From Desulfomonilaceae bacterium (lineage in GTDB: Bacteria; Desulfobacterota; Desulfomonilia; Desulfomonilales; Desulfomonilaceae), in assembly GCA_041662605.1 (NCBI GenBank), contig JBAZSD010000006.1, forward strand, positions 124,001 through 188,000: a stretch of DNA of 64,000 nucleotides, given 5' to 3'. Every line of letters starts with the position of its first letter. The first letter of the stretch is position 1. Below the pieces are notes generated by a model that saw only the letters and a list, made by a program, of their open reading frames with translations, had not been told where the DNA came from and did no database searches. Made by a program: the position numbers and the translations under genes. Below are positions 26,414-35,095 of this stretch, one piece after another.

Positions 26414-28345
26414 ATGCCGCAAAAAAACGATTCGCACAAGGCAGATCCGGAAGCGGTTCTGGAATTTCTTAAAGTTGTGAGGCCATTCAATGAGCTGGAA
26501 GAGGAAATTCTTCAGAGAATATCCAGAAGAATGCGCCAGGATTTTTTTGAAGTCGGCTCTCCCATATTGGAACAAAACGTATCCGAACTCACAAGCCTCT
26601 TTCTAATCCAGAAAGGGGCCGTGAAGATAAGTCTTATTGATTCCGACAATCAATCTATTCTCCAGGACATCAGGGGTGAGGGCGGTCATTTCGGGGCCTT
26701 GTCCATTATCCGGGGAGTCAGATCTCTTTTCACCGTCGAGGCAATCGAGGACACATTCTGCTATCTACTGGAAAAGGAGATGTTTCTCGACCTTCTCAAG
26801 AAAAGTCCGTCGTTTGCAGGACATTTGTGGGAAAAGTTCTCCAGCGGTTTGGTTGACAGCGCTTATGAAGCATTGCGAAACCATAAGCTTGAACCAAGAT
26901 CGGAGGAAGGACTAAGGCTTTTTTCTTCCACGGTAAAGGACATAATAAATCGCCCACTCGAAGTGGTGTCAGGTTCCGACACCATTCGGTTTGCGGCGGC
27001 GCGCATGACGGAAAGAGGAGTGGGCTCTGTTTTGGTCTCCGACGACAAAAACGAAATTGTAGGTATCGTAACGGACAATGATCTTAGATCAAAGGTAGTT
27101 TCTAATGGTTTAAGTTCCGAAGCGCCAGTTTTCCAGGCCATGTCGTCCCCTGTAAAATCCATACCTGCCGATACTCTATGCTTTGACGCCCTAATAATGA
27201 TGATGAATATGGAAACACATCACCTTGCAGTCATTGATGGAAACCAGATCGTTGGTGTGGTGTCCTCACATGACATCATGGTGGATCAGGGAGTATCCCC
27301 AATATCGCTTTATAGGGAAATAGTCTCCCAAAACGAGATCGGGGGTCTTTATCCCCTGTCAGAAGCGACTCCCTTGATAGTGAGAAAACTCATAACAGAG
27401 GGAGCCAAAGCCAATGATGTGGCAAAAATGATCACTGCTCTCAATGACCACATAGTGAATAGAGCGCTCGTCCTTCTGGAGGCTGAACTTGGTCCTCCTC
27501 CATACCCGTACTGCTGGATGCTTATGGGGAGCGAGGGTAGACAGGAACAAACTTTTAAGACAGATCAGGACAACGCTCTCATATACGAGACCCCACCGGA
27601 AGATTGGGACCATGTAAAAGAAGGAAAATTGTATTTCAGGCGCTTCGGCAATCTCGCAATACAGCATCTTGAAGCCTGTGGCTACCCTTTGTGCAAAGGT
27701 GAGATAATGGCTTCCAACCCTAAATGGCGAAAGCCCTTCTCTGTCTGGAGGAACTATTTTGACAGGTGGATGAGCGCGCCGGAACCTCAGGCTGTTTTGC
27801 ACGCGACGATATTTTTTGATTTCAGGTCGGGGCATGGAATGGCTGCTCTGCCCGAGAAGCTGAGAGATTATATCGTCATTCAGGCTCCGAACCGGGGGCT
27901 ATTCCTGATGCATCTAGCCAGGGATTGCATGTCTACCCAAACCCCGTTGTCAATTTTTAGGAACTTTCTTGTTGAGAAAGACGGTGAGCACAAAGATCGG
28001 CTTGACATAAAAACCCGCGGCTTGACCCCTTTTGTAGACTTTGCGCGTATTATGGCTCTGCGCCACGGTCTGAGAGAAACTAACACCCTGGAAAGACTGA
28101 CGGTCCTCGGCGAAGGTGGCCTTATCCCAGGTGAATTGTACGCGGAAGCCAGGGAAGCCTATGAGTTTCAAACACAGATCCGTTTGGTGCACCAGCTCCG
28201 TATGCTCGAATCCGGCCAACAACCGGACAACTATATTGATCCCGCGGAGTTGACGGACGTAGAGAAACAAACCTTAAAGGAAGCTTTCGGAGCAATCGGC
28301 AGGATGCAGGGATATGTGAAGACTGAGTTCAGAGTCCTGGAATAA
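26414..28345 (+). CDS. cNMP-binding-like/CBS/DUF294 nucleotidyltransferase, intact copy
   Basis: 643 residues, paralogue of the preceding gene and colinear with it. The barrel lies at about 20-135; its phosphate-binding cassette reads HFGALSIIRG, without the Glu and Arg that bind cAMP in CRP, so another ligand is possible. CBS motifs span 180-290 (GSVLVSDDKNEIVGIVTDND, HHLAVIDGNQIVGVVSSHDI). The nucleotidyltransferase core is intact: CWMLMGSEGRQEQTFKTDQD with both Asp residues. The C-terminal helices end in AFGAIGRMQGYVK. It may transfer a nucleotide to a protein or small molecule in response to adenylate binding at the CBS pair. AAAGGGA precedes the ATG by 8 bases. It lies 56 bases from the upstream copy. 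Confidence 0.9.
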   Translation: MPQKNDSHKADPEAVLEFLKVVRPFNELEEEILQRISRRMRQDFFEVGSPILEQNVSELTSLFLIQKGAVKISLIDSDNQSILQDIRGEGGHFGALSIIRGVRSLFTVEAIEDTFCYLLEKEMFLDLLKKSPSFAGHLWEKFSSGLVDSAYEALRNHKLEPRSEEGLRLFSSTVKDIINRPLEVVSGSDTIRFAAARMTERGVGSVLVSDDKNEIVGIVTDNDLRSKVVSNGLSSEAPVFQAMSSPVKSIPADTLCFDALIMMMNMETHHLAVIDGNQIVGVVSSHDIMVDQGVSPISLYREIVSQNEIGGLYPLSEATPLIVRKLITEGAKANDVAKMITALNDHIVNRALVLLEAELGPPPYPYCWMLMGSEGRQEQTFKTDQDNALIYETPPEDWDHVKEGKLYFRRFGNLAIQHLEACGYPLCKGEIMASNPKWRKPFSVWRNYFDRWMSAPEPQAVLHATIFFDFRSGHGMAALPEKLRDYIVIQAPNRGLFLMHLARDCMSTQTPLSIFRNFLVEKDGEHKDRLDIKTRGLTPFVDFARIMALRHGLRETNTLERLTVLGEGGLIPGELYAEAREAYEFQTQIRLVHQLRMLESGQQPDNYIDPAELTDVEKQTLKEAFGAIGRMQGYVKTEFRVLE

Positions 28346-28412
28346 TTATTCAGGAAACATTGCTTGTTTATGATGATGTAAAATCCCCCTGATCAGCTTT
28401 CCTAGGCCAAGA

Positions 28413-29162
28413 GTGATTGTTGGGAACCACAATTTGAATCAGTGGCTAAAATGGCTTGGACTGTTTAGGCACGAGACCCTCAAAAAAAATCGTCAGTTCT
28501 TCTTTGATTTCAGCCGAAATCAGCCGATTGAAAATTACGACTTTGTAGTTTTTGACACTGAACTGACGGGACTAAAACCTCGTTCCGATGAAATTGTCTC
28601 GATTGGGGCGGTAAAAGTCCATAATTTAAGGGTTGCAATCGGCAAGAATTTCTTTTGTTACGCAAAGCCGAGCAAACCTCTGCCGAAAGACAGCACATTA
28701 ATTCACAGAATTACTCCCAGCCAAATAGGTGGAGCGGGGTCGCTTCAGGAGTCTTTGCCCGACTTTATTGATTTTCTTTATGGAACTGTAGTCGTTGGGC
28801 ATTTTGTAAACATTGATATTAGTTTCCTGAATCGAGCTACCAGAGCAGCATTAGGGGGAGTAATAAAAAATCCTTTGATTGACACTATGAAAATGGCCCG
28901 GTTTTATGAGGACTTTAGGCGGCGCAATTATTATGAGGCTCCAACATCCGGTTTCTCCTTCAATCTAAACCAGTTGGCAAAAAAATACGGTTTGCCGCTC
29001 TTTGAAAAGCATGACGCTTTGGAAGACGCTATGCAAACCGCTTATCTCTTCATCTTTCTAGTGAAAAGACTCAAAGGTATGGGTATTTCAACCCTTAGAG
29101 ATTTATTAGTGGCTCAAGACAGAACCGGATTCTCTTCTGATCAAGACGCCTACACGGCGTAA
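28413..29162 (+). CDS. DEDDh 3'-5' exonuclease (DnaQ-like)
   Basis: 249 residues with a GTG start. Exo I is FVVFDTELTGLKPRSDE (Asp48, Glu50), exo II VVGHFVNIDISFLNR with Asp, and exo III HDALEDAMQTAYLF with His and Asp: a full DEDDh set as in the epsilon subunit of DNA polymerase III. It has no polymerase or UvrC-like extension. Exonucleases of this size recur beside the DUF294 protein and acetate symporter genes in many Proteobacteria, where their role is unexplained. It runs 67 bases behind the DUF294 gene and overlaps the convergent prpE by 13 bases. Confidence 0.88.
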   Translation: MIVGNHNLNQWLKWLGLFRHETLKKNRQFFFDFSRNQPIENYDFVVFDTELTGLKPRSDEIVSIGAVKVHNLRVAIGKNFFCYAKPSKPLPKDSTLIHRITPSQIGGAGSLQESLPDFIDFLYGTVVVGHFVNIDISFLNRATRAALGGVIKNPLIDTMKMARFYEDFRRRNYYEAPTSGFSFNLNQLAKKYGLPLFEKHDALEDAMQTAYLFIFLVKRLKGMGISTLRDLLVAQDRTGFSSDQDAYTA

Positions 29163-31042
29163 CCTATTCCTTTCAGGGCTGATCCTATTTCATCCAGCGT
29201 AGCCGGATCATCAATTGTAGATGGGACGGAGTAGGGCTCACTGTCCGCGATCTTCCTCATTGTTCCGCGCAGAACTTTGCCGGAACGGGTCTTCGGGAGA
29301 CGATCCACAACTACCGCCTTCTTGAATGAGGCCACGGCTCCGATGTCCTTCCTGACCATCTGAACGACTTCCTCAATGATCTGGTCTTTGGGTTTCGTTA
29401 CCCCTGCCTTGAGCACTACAAGTCCGACAGGAACCTGGCCTTTCAGGTTATCGGCCACTCCTACAACAGCGCATTCCGCCACATCCGGGTGACTGGCAAG
29501 GACCTCCTCCATTCCACCCGTTGAGAGTCTGTGACCAGCTACATTTATGACATCATCGATTCGGCCCATAACGAACACGTATCCGTCCTCATCAATATAA
29601 CCCCCATCGCCGGTCAGATAGTAGCCAGGGAATGGGTTCATATATGATTCGACGAAACGTTTGTCATCATTCCAAAGTGTGGGTAGATTAGCAGGCGGTA
29701 ATGGAAGTTTTACCGTGATTACCCCGTTTTGATTCGGCCCCAATTCTTCAGCGGTGGCTGGATCAAGAATTTTTATATTGTATCCAGGCATGGGCTTTGT
29801 AGCCGAACCGGCTTTTGTCGGGAACGACTCGAGACCCTTGAAATTGCCGGCAATGGCCCACGCTGTTTCCGTCTGCCACCAATGATCGATTACAGGACGG
29901 GACAGCAGATCCGTAGCCCAGAAATACGTGTCCGGATCGAGGCGTTCTCCAGCAAGAAAAAGAGTCTCAAAATTGGAGAGATCATGTTGTTTTAGAAATG
30001 CGCCCTTGGGATCTTCTCTTTTTATAGCTCTAATTGCGGTAGGAGCTGTGAACAAAGCCTTTACCTTGTGCTGGGAAATCACTCTCCAAAAAGCTCCCGG
30101 ATCAGGAGTTCCGACAGGTTTCCCTTCATAAAGTATAGTGGTAGCGCCCATAAACAGTGGGGCATAGACTATGTATGAATGTCCTACAACCCAGCCTACA
30201 TCGGACGCGGCCCAGTAAACTTCGCCCGGACTAATATTGTAAATGTGCTTCATGCTCCACATCAAGGCTACCGCGTGTCCGCCATTGTCACGCACAACAC
30301 CCTTTGGTTTCCCGGTGGTGCCTGATGTGTACAAAATATATAGAGGATCGGTCGCTTCAACGGACACACAACCAACAGGCTGAGCCGACGCCTCTTTTTC
30401 GCTCCAGTCAAAATCTCTCGCCGGCTTGAGGTCCGCCGGCGCCATCGGTCTTTGATAGATCACACATTTGGTCGGCTTATGCAGCGCGATTTCAATGGCC
30501 TCGTCCAGCAAAGGCTTGTAGGGGATGACTCTCTTGACCTCAATTCCACAGGACGCTGACAGTATTACATCAGGTTTTGCGTCATCTATGCGGACAGCGA
30601 GTTCCTTGGGAGCAAATCCCCCAAACACGACTGAATGCACTGCGCCGATACGCGCGCAGGCGAGCATGGAAATCACCGCCTCAGGAATCATCGGCATGTA
30701 AATCAGAACGGTGTCACCCTTTTTGACCCCCAAATCGACCAGCAAACCTGCAACTTTCGCTACACGGCTCTGTAATTCTCCATATGAAATCTTCTGCAAT
30801 GTGTCGGTGACAGGGCTGTCGTAAATTATAGCGTCCTGATCAGCCCTACCGCGTTGAACGTGGCGGTCAACAGCGTTAAAACAGGTGTTCAAAGCGCCGC
30901 CTTTGAACCATCGGTAGAAGGGAGGATTTGAACGGTCCAGAACAATGTCCCATTTCCTGTCCCAGTCGATGGCTTCGGCCGCTGTTCCCCAGAAGGTTTC
31001 AGGACTTTCCAGAGATTCCTTGTAAGCTTCCGCATAGGTCAT
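29150..31042 (-). CDS. prpE: Propionyl-CoA synthetase (PrpE type)
   Basis: 630 residues from the ATG at 31042 (GGGGG 7 bases upstream); a longer frame to 31249 exists but would add a non-homologous leader. Motifs: YTSGTTGKPKGVVRDNGGHA (the RDNGGHA extension is characteristic of PrpE), DHWWQTETAWAI, YYLTGDGGYIDEDGYVFVMG, GRIDDVINVAGHR and LPKTRSGKVLRG with the catalytic Lys. It activates propionate, and possibly acetate, to the CoA thioester. It is the third synthetase-type gene of the block and converges with the exonuclease gene. Confidence 0.92.
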   Translation of the reverse strand: MTYAEAYKESLESPETFWGTAAEAIDWDRKWDIVLDRSNPPFYRWFKGGALNTCFNAVDRHVQRGRADQDAIIYDSPVTDTLQKISYGELQSRVAKVAGLLVDLGVKKGDTVLIYMPMIPEAVISMLACARIGAVHSVVFGGFAPKELAVRIDDAKPDVILSASCGIEVKRVIPYKPLLDEAIEIALHKPTKCVIYQRPMAPADLKPARDFDWSEKEASAQPVGCVSVEATDPLYILYTSGTTGKPKGVVRDNGGHAVALMWSMKHIYNISPGEVYWAASDVGWVVGHSYIVYAPLFMGATTILYEGKPVGTPDPGAFWRVISQHKVKALFTAPTAIRAIKREDPKGAFLKQHDLSNFETLFLAGERLDPDTYFWATDLLSRPVIDHWWQTETAWAIAGNFKGLESFPTKAGSATKPMPGYNIKILDPATAEELGPNQNGVITVKLPLPPANLPTLWNDDKRFVESYMNPFPGYYLTGDGGYIDEDGYVFVMGRIDDVINVAGHRLSTGGMEEVLASHPDVAECAVVGVADNLKGQVPVGLVVLKAGVTKPKDQIIEEVVQMVRKDIGAVASFKKAVVVDRLPKTRSGKVLRGTMRKIADSEPYSVPSTIDDPATLDEIGSALKGIGYAV

Positions 31043-32350
31043 GATGTACCCCCGAGACGCATTTATAGATTTCAATCCCTTTCGGATTTTGTAAATCAAG
31101 CTGTTGCTTCGAGAAGCGGCCCCCGCGTCTGATTGGTTTGAAAGAACCGGCGTATGAGTAAAAATCAGAATCAGGATTCTTAACGATCCAAGCCATACTA
31201 TGTATAACGCCGTGTTGGCGTATAAAGCCGCTATGCGATGAGGATTCAATGATTACGTTTTTTGTTTGATTAGCGCAAGTGTTTTTTGGAAATTCTTCTG
31301 AGACTCGTTCTTCTATCTATATGATGTCTGTAACCACTCAAAATAATGGGATATTAATCGGACTCAAAAATTTGAGTTGACAGAGAGCCTAGAACCAAAT
31401 TAACTTATGTCGCACTGACATCCTCACACGTCAGTTTCAAAATATAACCTAGCCGTTTGACAACTTGTTTGACCTCGACTGATTTTGACCGGGCATTTCC
31501 TGTTTCGCGTCGCCGAAACAAGACTTAATGAAGTTCGGTTAATCATAGACAACTGGTTCCTGTTTTTAGGCTGCAACCCTTTAACCACCGATTTGCCCTA
31601 GGAGCCGCTCAAGTGTGTCGACGACCGCCAATTGATCACGCCATTTGGAAACTATTTTGCGCTACGGGTCGCAGAATACGTTTCTTTGTTTTACAATTGA
31701 TCCAGTCAATTAATTGTTACTTAATTTCAGTAGCTTCAGAACTCAGCCGTTATCGTATTAAAACGCGTGAAACTAAATTTTCGTCCATTTTAACGTCAAA
31801 GGTTCGAGATTTATTCTCAGCCATCCTTACAAGGACGCCCGGGGGGGTATTACCCGGAACCAAATCGACTATTCATGTCGTTAGTCTTGAATTCCTTCCT
31901 TTTTTGTCACTCTTCAGATCACCAGTGTCCACGATCCCAGATAAGTACAGGCAGCGTTTCTTATCGTACTCAGTAAATGTCAATGAGGCCCTGAAGGCTG
32001 CTCGCCCTTTAAGGCCCCACAGAAAAAATGGTTTTGAAAAACTTCCCATGAGTCTTCTTGATAGAAATCACTTTTTGGTGTTGATCAACGGGAGATCTCC
32101 ACCGTAGGACGCAACAGCGGGCAAACACCTCTTTCATTGTTTTATCGTTTATTATTGCCTCTTCAGGACACAAACAACTTAGTTCTTTTTTAAATTAATT
32201 GGCTCAATGGCGTCTTCATTTAGTGGACGAGTTCTATCCCGCTAATCATGAGGACACCGCTGGCTGTTTTTTGACGAACGTCTGGCTAAAAGGGAAGTCT
32301 GAGGCTTCTCTGTCCTTTAATTCTTAGACAAGAGGAAGGAGAATTGTACC
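31043..32350. other. 1.3-kb intergenic region before the symporter genes
   Basis: No convincing gene. A 164-codon frame (31613-32107, plus strand, GTG start behind AGGAG) is basic, rich in Ser, Arg, Leu and Phe, and matches no family I know; I rate it below 0.2. The first 200 bases should contain the prpE promoter, and the last 250 the promoter of the symporter operon. Confidence 0.3.
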
Positions 32351-32665
32351 GTGGCGCAGCAACAAACAGATTGGGCGGCAATTGCGAGGAACCCCAAGTT
32401 CGCCGAATTGCACCGCAGAAAAACCAGCTTTCTCTTCGGGTGGTGGATCTTCTCTAACATTTATTATTTTCTTCTACCCATCGGCGCAGGCTCGGCGCAG
32501 GGCCTTTTCAGTGTTCAGTTAATCGGCCACATTAATTTCGGTTACTTATTCGCTCTTTCACAGTTCTTTGTGTCCTGGGGGATCGCGTTATATTACGCTT
32601 CGTGGGCCAGTCGTGTTTCGGACAGGTTAACCAACGAACTTCTTGATGAATTGAAACTGCGATAA
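32351..32665 (+). CDS. DUF4212 small subunit of sodium/solute symporter
   Basis: 104 residues with a GTG start behind AGGAGAA. Two membrane helices lie at about 27-47 (FLFGWWIFSNIYYFLLPIGA) and 60-85 (NFGYLFALSQFFVSWGIALY), flanked by charged ends. This is the TIGR03647/DUF4212 small membrane protein always found directly before VC_2705-type symporters. It lies 14 bases from the next gene, so they form one operon and presumably one complex in the inner membrane. Confidence 0.93.
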   Translation: MAQQQTDWAAIARNPKFAELHRRKTSFLFGWWIFSNIYYFLLPIGAGSAQGLFSVQLIGHINFGYLFALSQFFVSWGIALYYASWASRVSDRLTNELLDELKLR

Positions 32666-32679
32666 GGAGGAGAGGCGCA

Positions 32680-34596
32680 ATGAAGAAATTTTTCGTTATC
32701 ATGTTAGCGGCTCTCGCCATGGGCGTCGCAATTTACTCTTTTTTGCCGGATACGAGCCTGGCCAGTCCTGAAAGCTTTATAGCTTCAGCAATCACAGCCC
32801 AGGCCCCTTCCGCTGAACCTCACAAGGTTAAGGCTAACAGGGCTATAACGATTACATTATTTGTCATAATCGTGGGCATCACTCTAGGGATAGTCGTTTG
32901 GGCCGCAAAACGGACCAAAACAACGGCGGATTTTTATGCGGCCCGTGGCGCTATCACCGGGACACAAAACGGGTGGGCCATCGCCGGTGACTACATGTCT
33001 GCGGCCTCGTTTCTCGGCATCGCAGGACTCATTTCGCTTTACGGGTATGATGGTTTTATGTACTCGGTAGGGTGGCTCGTCGCTTACGTCACGGTTTTGT
33101 TGATCGTGGCCGAGCCCTGCAGAAACGCCGGCAAGTTCACAATGGGTGACATCCTGTCTTTCAGATCGAACCCCAAACCGGTGAGGGCCGCAGCCGCCAT
33201 ATCAACAGTCGCTGTCTCGACCTTTTATCTCACGGCTCAGATGGTCGGAGCAGGCAAGCTCATTGAACTGCTCCTGGGTATACCTTTCAGGATAGCGATT
33301 TCGGGCGTAGGCGCACTGATGATTATTTACGTTGTTTTCGGCGGGATGATAGCGACAACGTGGGTTCAGATTATCAAAGCCGGTCTCTTGATGACCGGCG
33401 CATGCGTCCTTTGTCTTTTGGTTTTGGCTAAAGCTGGTTTCAACCCGATTCAGTTTTTTACCGACATAGCCACCAACACTCAAATTAAAAGCTGGGTTCA
33501 GATAAATCTTCTTAAAGAGGCGATACCTAAAGCCGGCTTTGATTACGGCCAGCGGTTCCTCGAACCGGGCCTACTCCTCAAGGACGTTTGGGATCAGATT
33601 TCACTTGGAATGGCGTTGGTGCTAGGGACAGCGGGGATGCCTCACATCCTTATGCGCTTTTTCACGGTGCCCACAGCCCAGGCTGCTAGAAAATCGGTCA
33701 TCATCGCAATGTTTATAATTGGGGCATTCTATATCCTGACCACCTTGCTCGGTTTCGGCGCAGCCATAAATGTCAGCCCGCAGATCATCCACCAGGTAGA
33801 CGCGGGCGGAAACATGGCGAACATGTTGCTAGCGCAGATGCTTGGAAATCAGATCGCTCCGTTCGCTGGAGATTTCCTGCTCGCGTTTCTGTGCGCGGTC
33901 GCGTTCGCAACGATTCTGGCCGTCGTTTCAGGGCTTGTCCTTGCGGCCTCCGCTGCTATTTCTCATGACATATATGTCAACATAATCAAAGACGGTCACG
34001 CTGACCAGCACGAACAGGTGAAAGCGGCCAGAATCACTTCCGTAATTGTCGGGGCTGTTGCTATAATAATCGCAATGTTGGCGGAGGGCCAGAACGTAGC
34101 GCATCTTGTCGCTCTGGCGTTTGCCGTCGCGTCCTCAGGGAACCTGCCGGTTGTGGTTCTTTCCCTTTTCTGGCGTAAGTTCAACACAGCAGGCATCGTG
34201 GCCGGTTTAATGGTCGGAACCGCAGTTTCGATCCTGCTCGTGCTAGTGTCCCCAAATATGCAGTATCCAAAGGCAATTGCGGCCGGCGCCCAAAAGATCT
34301 CGGTTGAACTGGAGAAAAAACAGGCTTCCGGAACTGCGTTAACCGACCAGGAGAAAACGATTCTCGCCAAAGCGAAAATCCAGTATGAAAGCAACAAAGA
34401 CGGCACATCCATGATGGGTTTGGATAAGCCATTATACCCACTCAAGAATCCGGGAATAGTTTCAATCCCTATTGGCTTCCTTTCCGCTGTCCTTTTTGCC
34501 CTTTTATTCAGGAGCAAGAAGGAGGAAGACGCTTTTGACGAACTGTACGTTCGGCAGAACACAGGTATTGGGGTGGCTGACGTTTTGAAGCACTAA
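32680..34596 (+). CDS. Sodium:solute symporter, VC_2705/ActP-like (acetate uptake)
   Basis: 638 residues, 13 or so membrane helices of the SLC5/SSS fold, starting after AAGGAGGAG. A signal-like first helix and a long Ala/Pro-rich loop precede the core. FYAARGAITGTQNGWAIAGD and MSAASFLGIAGLISLYGYDG match acetate permease ActP, as do AEPCRNAGKFTMGDI and GTAGMPHILMRFFTVP. A loop insertion at about 530-590 (VELEKKQASGTALTDQEKTI) and the DUF4212 partner mark the VC_2705 (TIGR03648) subfamily. Probable substrates are acetate or other short carboxylates, inferred from acs and prpE nearby. Confidence 0.93.
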   Translation: MKKFFVIMLAALAMGVAIYSFLPDTSLASPESFIASAITAQAPSAEPHKVKANRAITITLFVIIVGITLGIVVWAAKRTKTTADFYAARGAITGTQNGWAIAGDYMSAASFLGIAGLISLYGYDGFMYSVGWLVAYVTVLLIVAEPCRNAGKFTMGDILSFRSNPKPVRAAAAISTVAVSTFYLTAQMVGAGKLIELLLGIPFRIAISGVGALMIIYVVFGGMIATTWVQIIKAGLLMTGACVLCLLVLAKAGFNPIQFFTDIATNTQIKSWVQINLLKEAIPKAGFDYGQRFLEPGLLLKDVWDQISLGMALVLGTAGMPHILMRFFTVPTAQAARKSVIIAMFIIGAFYILTTLLGFGAAINVSPQIIHQVDAGGNMANMLLAQMLGNQIAPFAGDFLLAFLCAVAFATILAVVSGLVLAASAAISHDIYVNIIKDGHADQHEQVKAARITSVIVGAVAIIIAMLAEGQNVAHLVALAFAVASSGNLPVVVLSLFWRKFNTAGIVAGLMVGTAVSILLVLVSPNMQYPKAIAAGAQKISVELEKKQASGTALTDQEKTILAKAKIQYESNKDGTSMMGLDKPLYPLKNPGIVSIPIGFLSAVLFALLFRSKKEEDAFDELYVRQNTGIGVADVLKH

Positions 34597-35095
34597 CCTG
34601 ATTCATCAGCCTCGACGATTTATCGGAGAGGCTGTTGATTCTTCTAAAGACAGGGGCCGAGCGTATCAGTTCCGGAATCATAGCGCCCCTAGCGTAAAGA
34701 CGAGGGAAGATCTTATTTCCCTCGTCTTTTTTGTTGCGGCGATTTCCAATCTCAAACGCTCCAATTGGAAACTTTTTTAGCGAAACGTGAGCGGAATACA
34801 TTTAATCCGATTCGGGTATGGGAGGACTGGAGGTAGTGTAAGGTTTTTATGACAATTGATTTCAGAATAAATTATCCGAGCATAGACATCATCGAACTGG
34901 ACCTGGGTAAATAGATCTTGACTTCGAGGACTTAGATATCACAGAAATGTTATCACATGGGTGTATTGATAATCTGACACTATTTCATTATATGGCTTGT
35001 CTGCTAGATCGATACATGGTACACAACCTAGAGCTTAATCATAAGCCCGTTTCGTGAAAACCGGAAAATTAAAACAAATTGCCGGAGATCGACCG
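34597..35095 (+). terminator. Intergenic region with symporter-operon terminator at 34696-34732
   Basis: AAAGACGAGGGAA pairs with TTTCCCTCGTCTT around a short loop and runs into a T-tract (34725-34732), a strong rho-independent terminator about 100 bases past the symporter stop. The remaining 360 bases up to the sigma54 activator show no gene. Confidence 0.85.

Noticed and set aside
29150..31249. 699-residue version of PrpE with N-terminal membrane helix
   Set aside because: The extra 69 residues match nothing in PrpE. The ATG at 31042 has its own ribosome site and gives the family length.
31613..32107. 164-codon frame as a real gene
   Set aside because: Despite AGGAG and GTG, the product is basic low-complexity-like with no family resemblance. 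Kept only as a note in the gap entry.
33996..34562. 188-codon minus-strand frame opposite the symporter
   Set aside because: Antisense shadow of a highly conserved membrane protein gene; Ser/Arg/Pro-rich without motifs.
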